In this document: piece after piece, positions 63,164 through 64,000 of the stretch
How the letters are laid out: the number at the start of each line of letters is the position of its first letter
How positions within the stretch are numbered: the first letter of the stretch is position 1
DNA from: Gyrodactylus bullatarudis
Lineage: Eukaryota; Platyhelminthes; Monogenea; Gyrodactylidea; Gyrodactylidae
Direction of reading: 5' to 3'
Assembly: GCA_012064415.1 (NCBI GenBank)
Contig: SSNU01000034.1
Location: forward strand, 124,001-188,000
DNA length: 64,000 nucleotides
Program-made: the position numbers and the translations under genes
Notes under the pieces: generated by a model
The model's input: only the letters and a program-made list of their open reading frames with translations
Told to the model about the DNA's origin: nothing
Database searches by the model: none

Positions 63164-63689
63164 ATGAGAATTTACCATTTTTACAAAATCCTCAACTTCC
63201 TATAAATTATAATTCATATTAGTTATTGATGTAAAGAAAAAAAAAATTTATTCTGATATTTGGGATCAACATCAACAAGATTCGTCAATATTGTGGAAAA
63301 TTGAACCATTTGAATTTCACCAAACTTCTTTGGTCAAATTCGAACCTGTTGTTGACTGAAAAAATGTTTAGACTTTTTTATTTCATGATATGACTATTGA
63401 GTGATTAAATTTTTTCTCAATAAAATTTTCTTTTTTTACGATTTAGTGATATCATCACGAACTTCATCAAAAATATTAATTTTTTTAGTTTCTGAACTCA
63501 TGGGTAAGGTTAGAGAAGACAGACGTATATGATATTGATAAACGGTATAAGATATAAATGTCTGAAGAGACCCGGCGACGTTTATCACAAAACAGTGAAC
63601 TTCCTAAAAAAAGTATATAAAGAAGAGGAACTGACTAAAATATTTAAACCCCCCTCGTTTTATAACTAATGAGTAATGAGACGAATATA

Positions 63690-63940
63690 ATGTTCTCCCC
63701 CCCCCCAGTCAACCCACTTTGATTGCTTCTATCTTTCTTATTTCAAGTTCAAATTTGATAGAAATAGGGATCTGCTATTCGAAACGTAAAATGACTTTCA
63801 TGATATATGAGATGTACCTGAAAAGCATATCATAGTATGATATAATATACCATGATATATTTTTTCATTATTTCATGATATATTTTAAATTATTTACGTT
63901 TACATCTCACTTCATGATATATATTTCATATTAAACGAAT
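63690..63940. repeat. Poly-C run and CATGATATA-type repeats
   Basis: A run of eleven C occurs at about 63700-63711. Between 63795 and 63925 the words CATGATATAT, ATATCATAGTATGATATAATATACCATGATATA recur on both strands, giving several small hairpins. They adjoin the hAT fragment and may be its sub-terminal region. Confidence 0.5.
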
Positions 63941-64000
63941 TCATAACAGGTTATTTCTCTGCTTGTTAACAATTCTACCAGCAATACTGAAAACTCGCTC
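63941..64000 (-). mobile_element. hAT transposase C-terminal dimerisation motif, cut by window edge
   Basis: The last 60 bases read on the minus strand ERVFSIAGRIVNKQRNNLL and stop. ERxFSxAGxIxxxxRxxL is the conserved hAT C-terminal (dimerisation) signature. The rest of the transposase would lie to the right of this window. Confidence 0.7.

Overview
This window is nuclear DNA of an animal, most likely a protostome invertebrate whose phylum I cannot fix. It is strongly AT-rich, every multi-exon gene follows GT-AG splicing (with one probable GC-AG intron), and the proteins are recognisable metazoan orthologues: RAD54, SPEF1/CLAMP, RALGAPB, COG1, RPS14, RPL10A, HELQ, SUCLA2 and a phospholipid scramblase. 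Introns are bimodal: many are only 26-40 nt, while others run to kilobases and are full of mobile-element debris. One transposon-derived ORF (50371-50649) belongs to a family I associate with arthropods, which is weak taxonomic evidence.

Layout. 1-3.2 kb holds foldback repeats and a solo retroelement terminal repeat. 3.3-9.15 kb is RAD54 (minus strand). 9.36-9.97 kb is an intronless SPEF1-like gene (plus), head-to-head with RAD54. 10.16-26.8 kb is RALGAPB (plus, about 20 exons), its introns loaded with hairpins, piggyBac debris and Penelope-like termini. 28.4-39.6 kb is a compact cluster: COG1 (plus), RPS14 (minus), RPL10A (plus), HELQ (minus), SUCLA2 (minus), scramblase (plus). RPS14/RPL10A and SUCLA2/scramblase are divergent pairs with 113-140 bp between start codons; COG1/RPS14 and RPL10A/HELQ converge with under 100 bp between stops. 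39.7-47.6 kb is a gene-poor stretch of retroelement remains and foldback repeats. 47.6-63.2 kb is a seven-exon gene for a protein with one immunoglobulin-type domain; its introns contain a transposon-domain relic, a 5'-truncated Penelope-like element with a 627-codon open frame, and more foldback repeats. The last 60 bases encode the C-terminal motif of a hAT transposase on the minus strand.

The least ordinary signal is a set of eight small hammerhead-ribozyme-like motifs scattered over both strands, each with the core CTGANGA, exactly 8 nt, then GAAA, and most with a self-complementary third helix. At least three lie at the 3' ends of Penelope-like sequences. A second family has a 24-nt helix II region and lies inside a terminal repeat that also has a TATA-like box. 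Published work links hammerheads with reduced helix III, acting as dimers, to Penelope-like elements; the invariant 8-nt helix-II segment, which cannot form more than about one or two pairs here, is the part that may be undescribed.

The host genes serve separate cell functions: recombination repair (RAD54, HELQ), cilium/microtubule (SPEF1), Ral GTPase control (RALGAPB), Golgi traffic (COG1), ribosome (RPS14, RPL10A), TCA cycle (SUCLA2) and membrane lipid distribution (scramblase). There is no operon logic, only close packing and shared promoters. All exon borders are read by eye from splice consensus, frame continuity and family homology recalled from memory.
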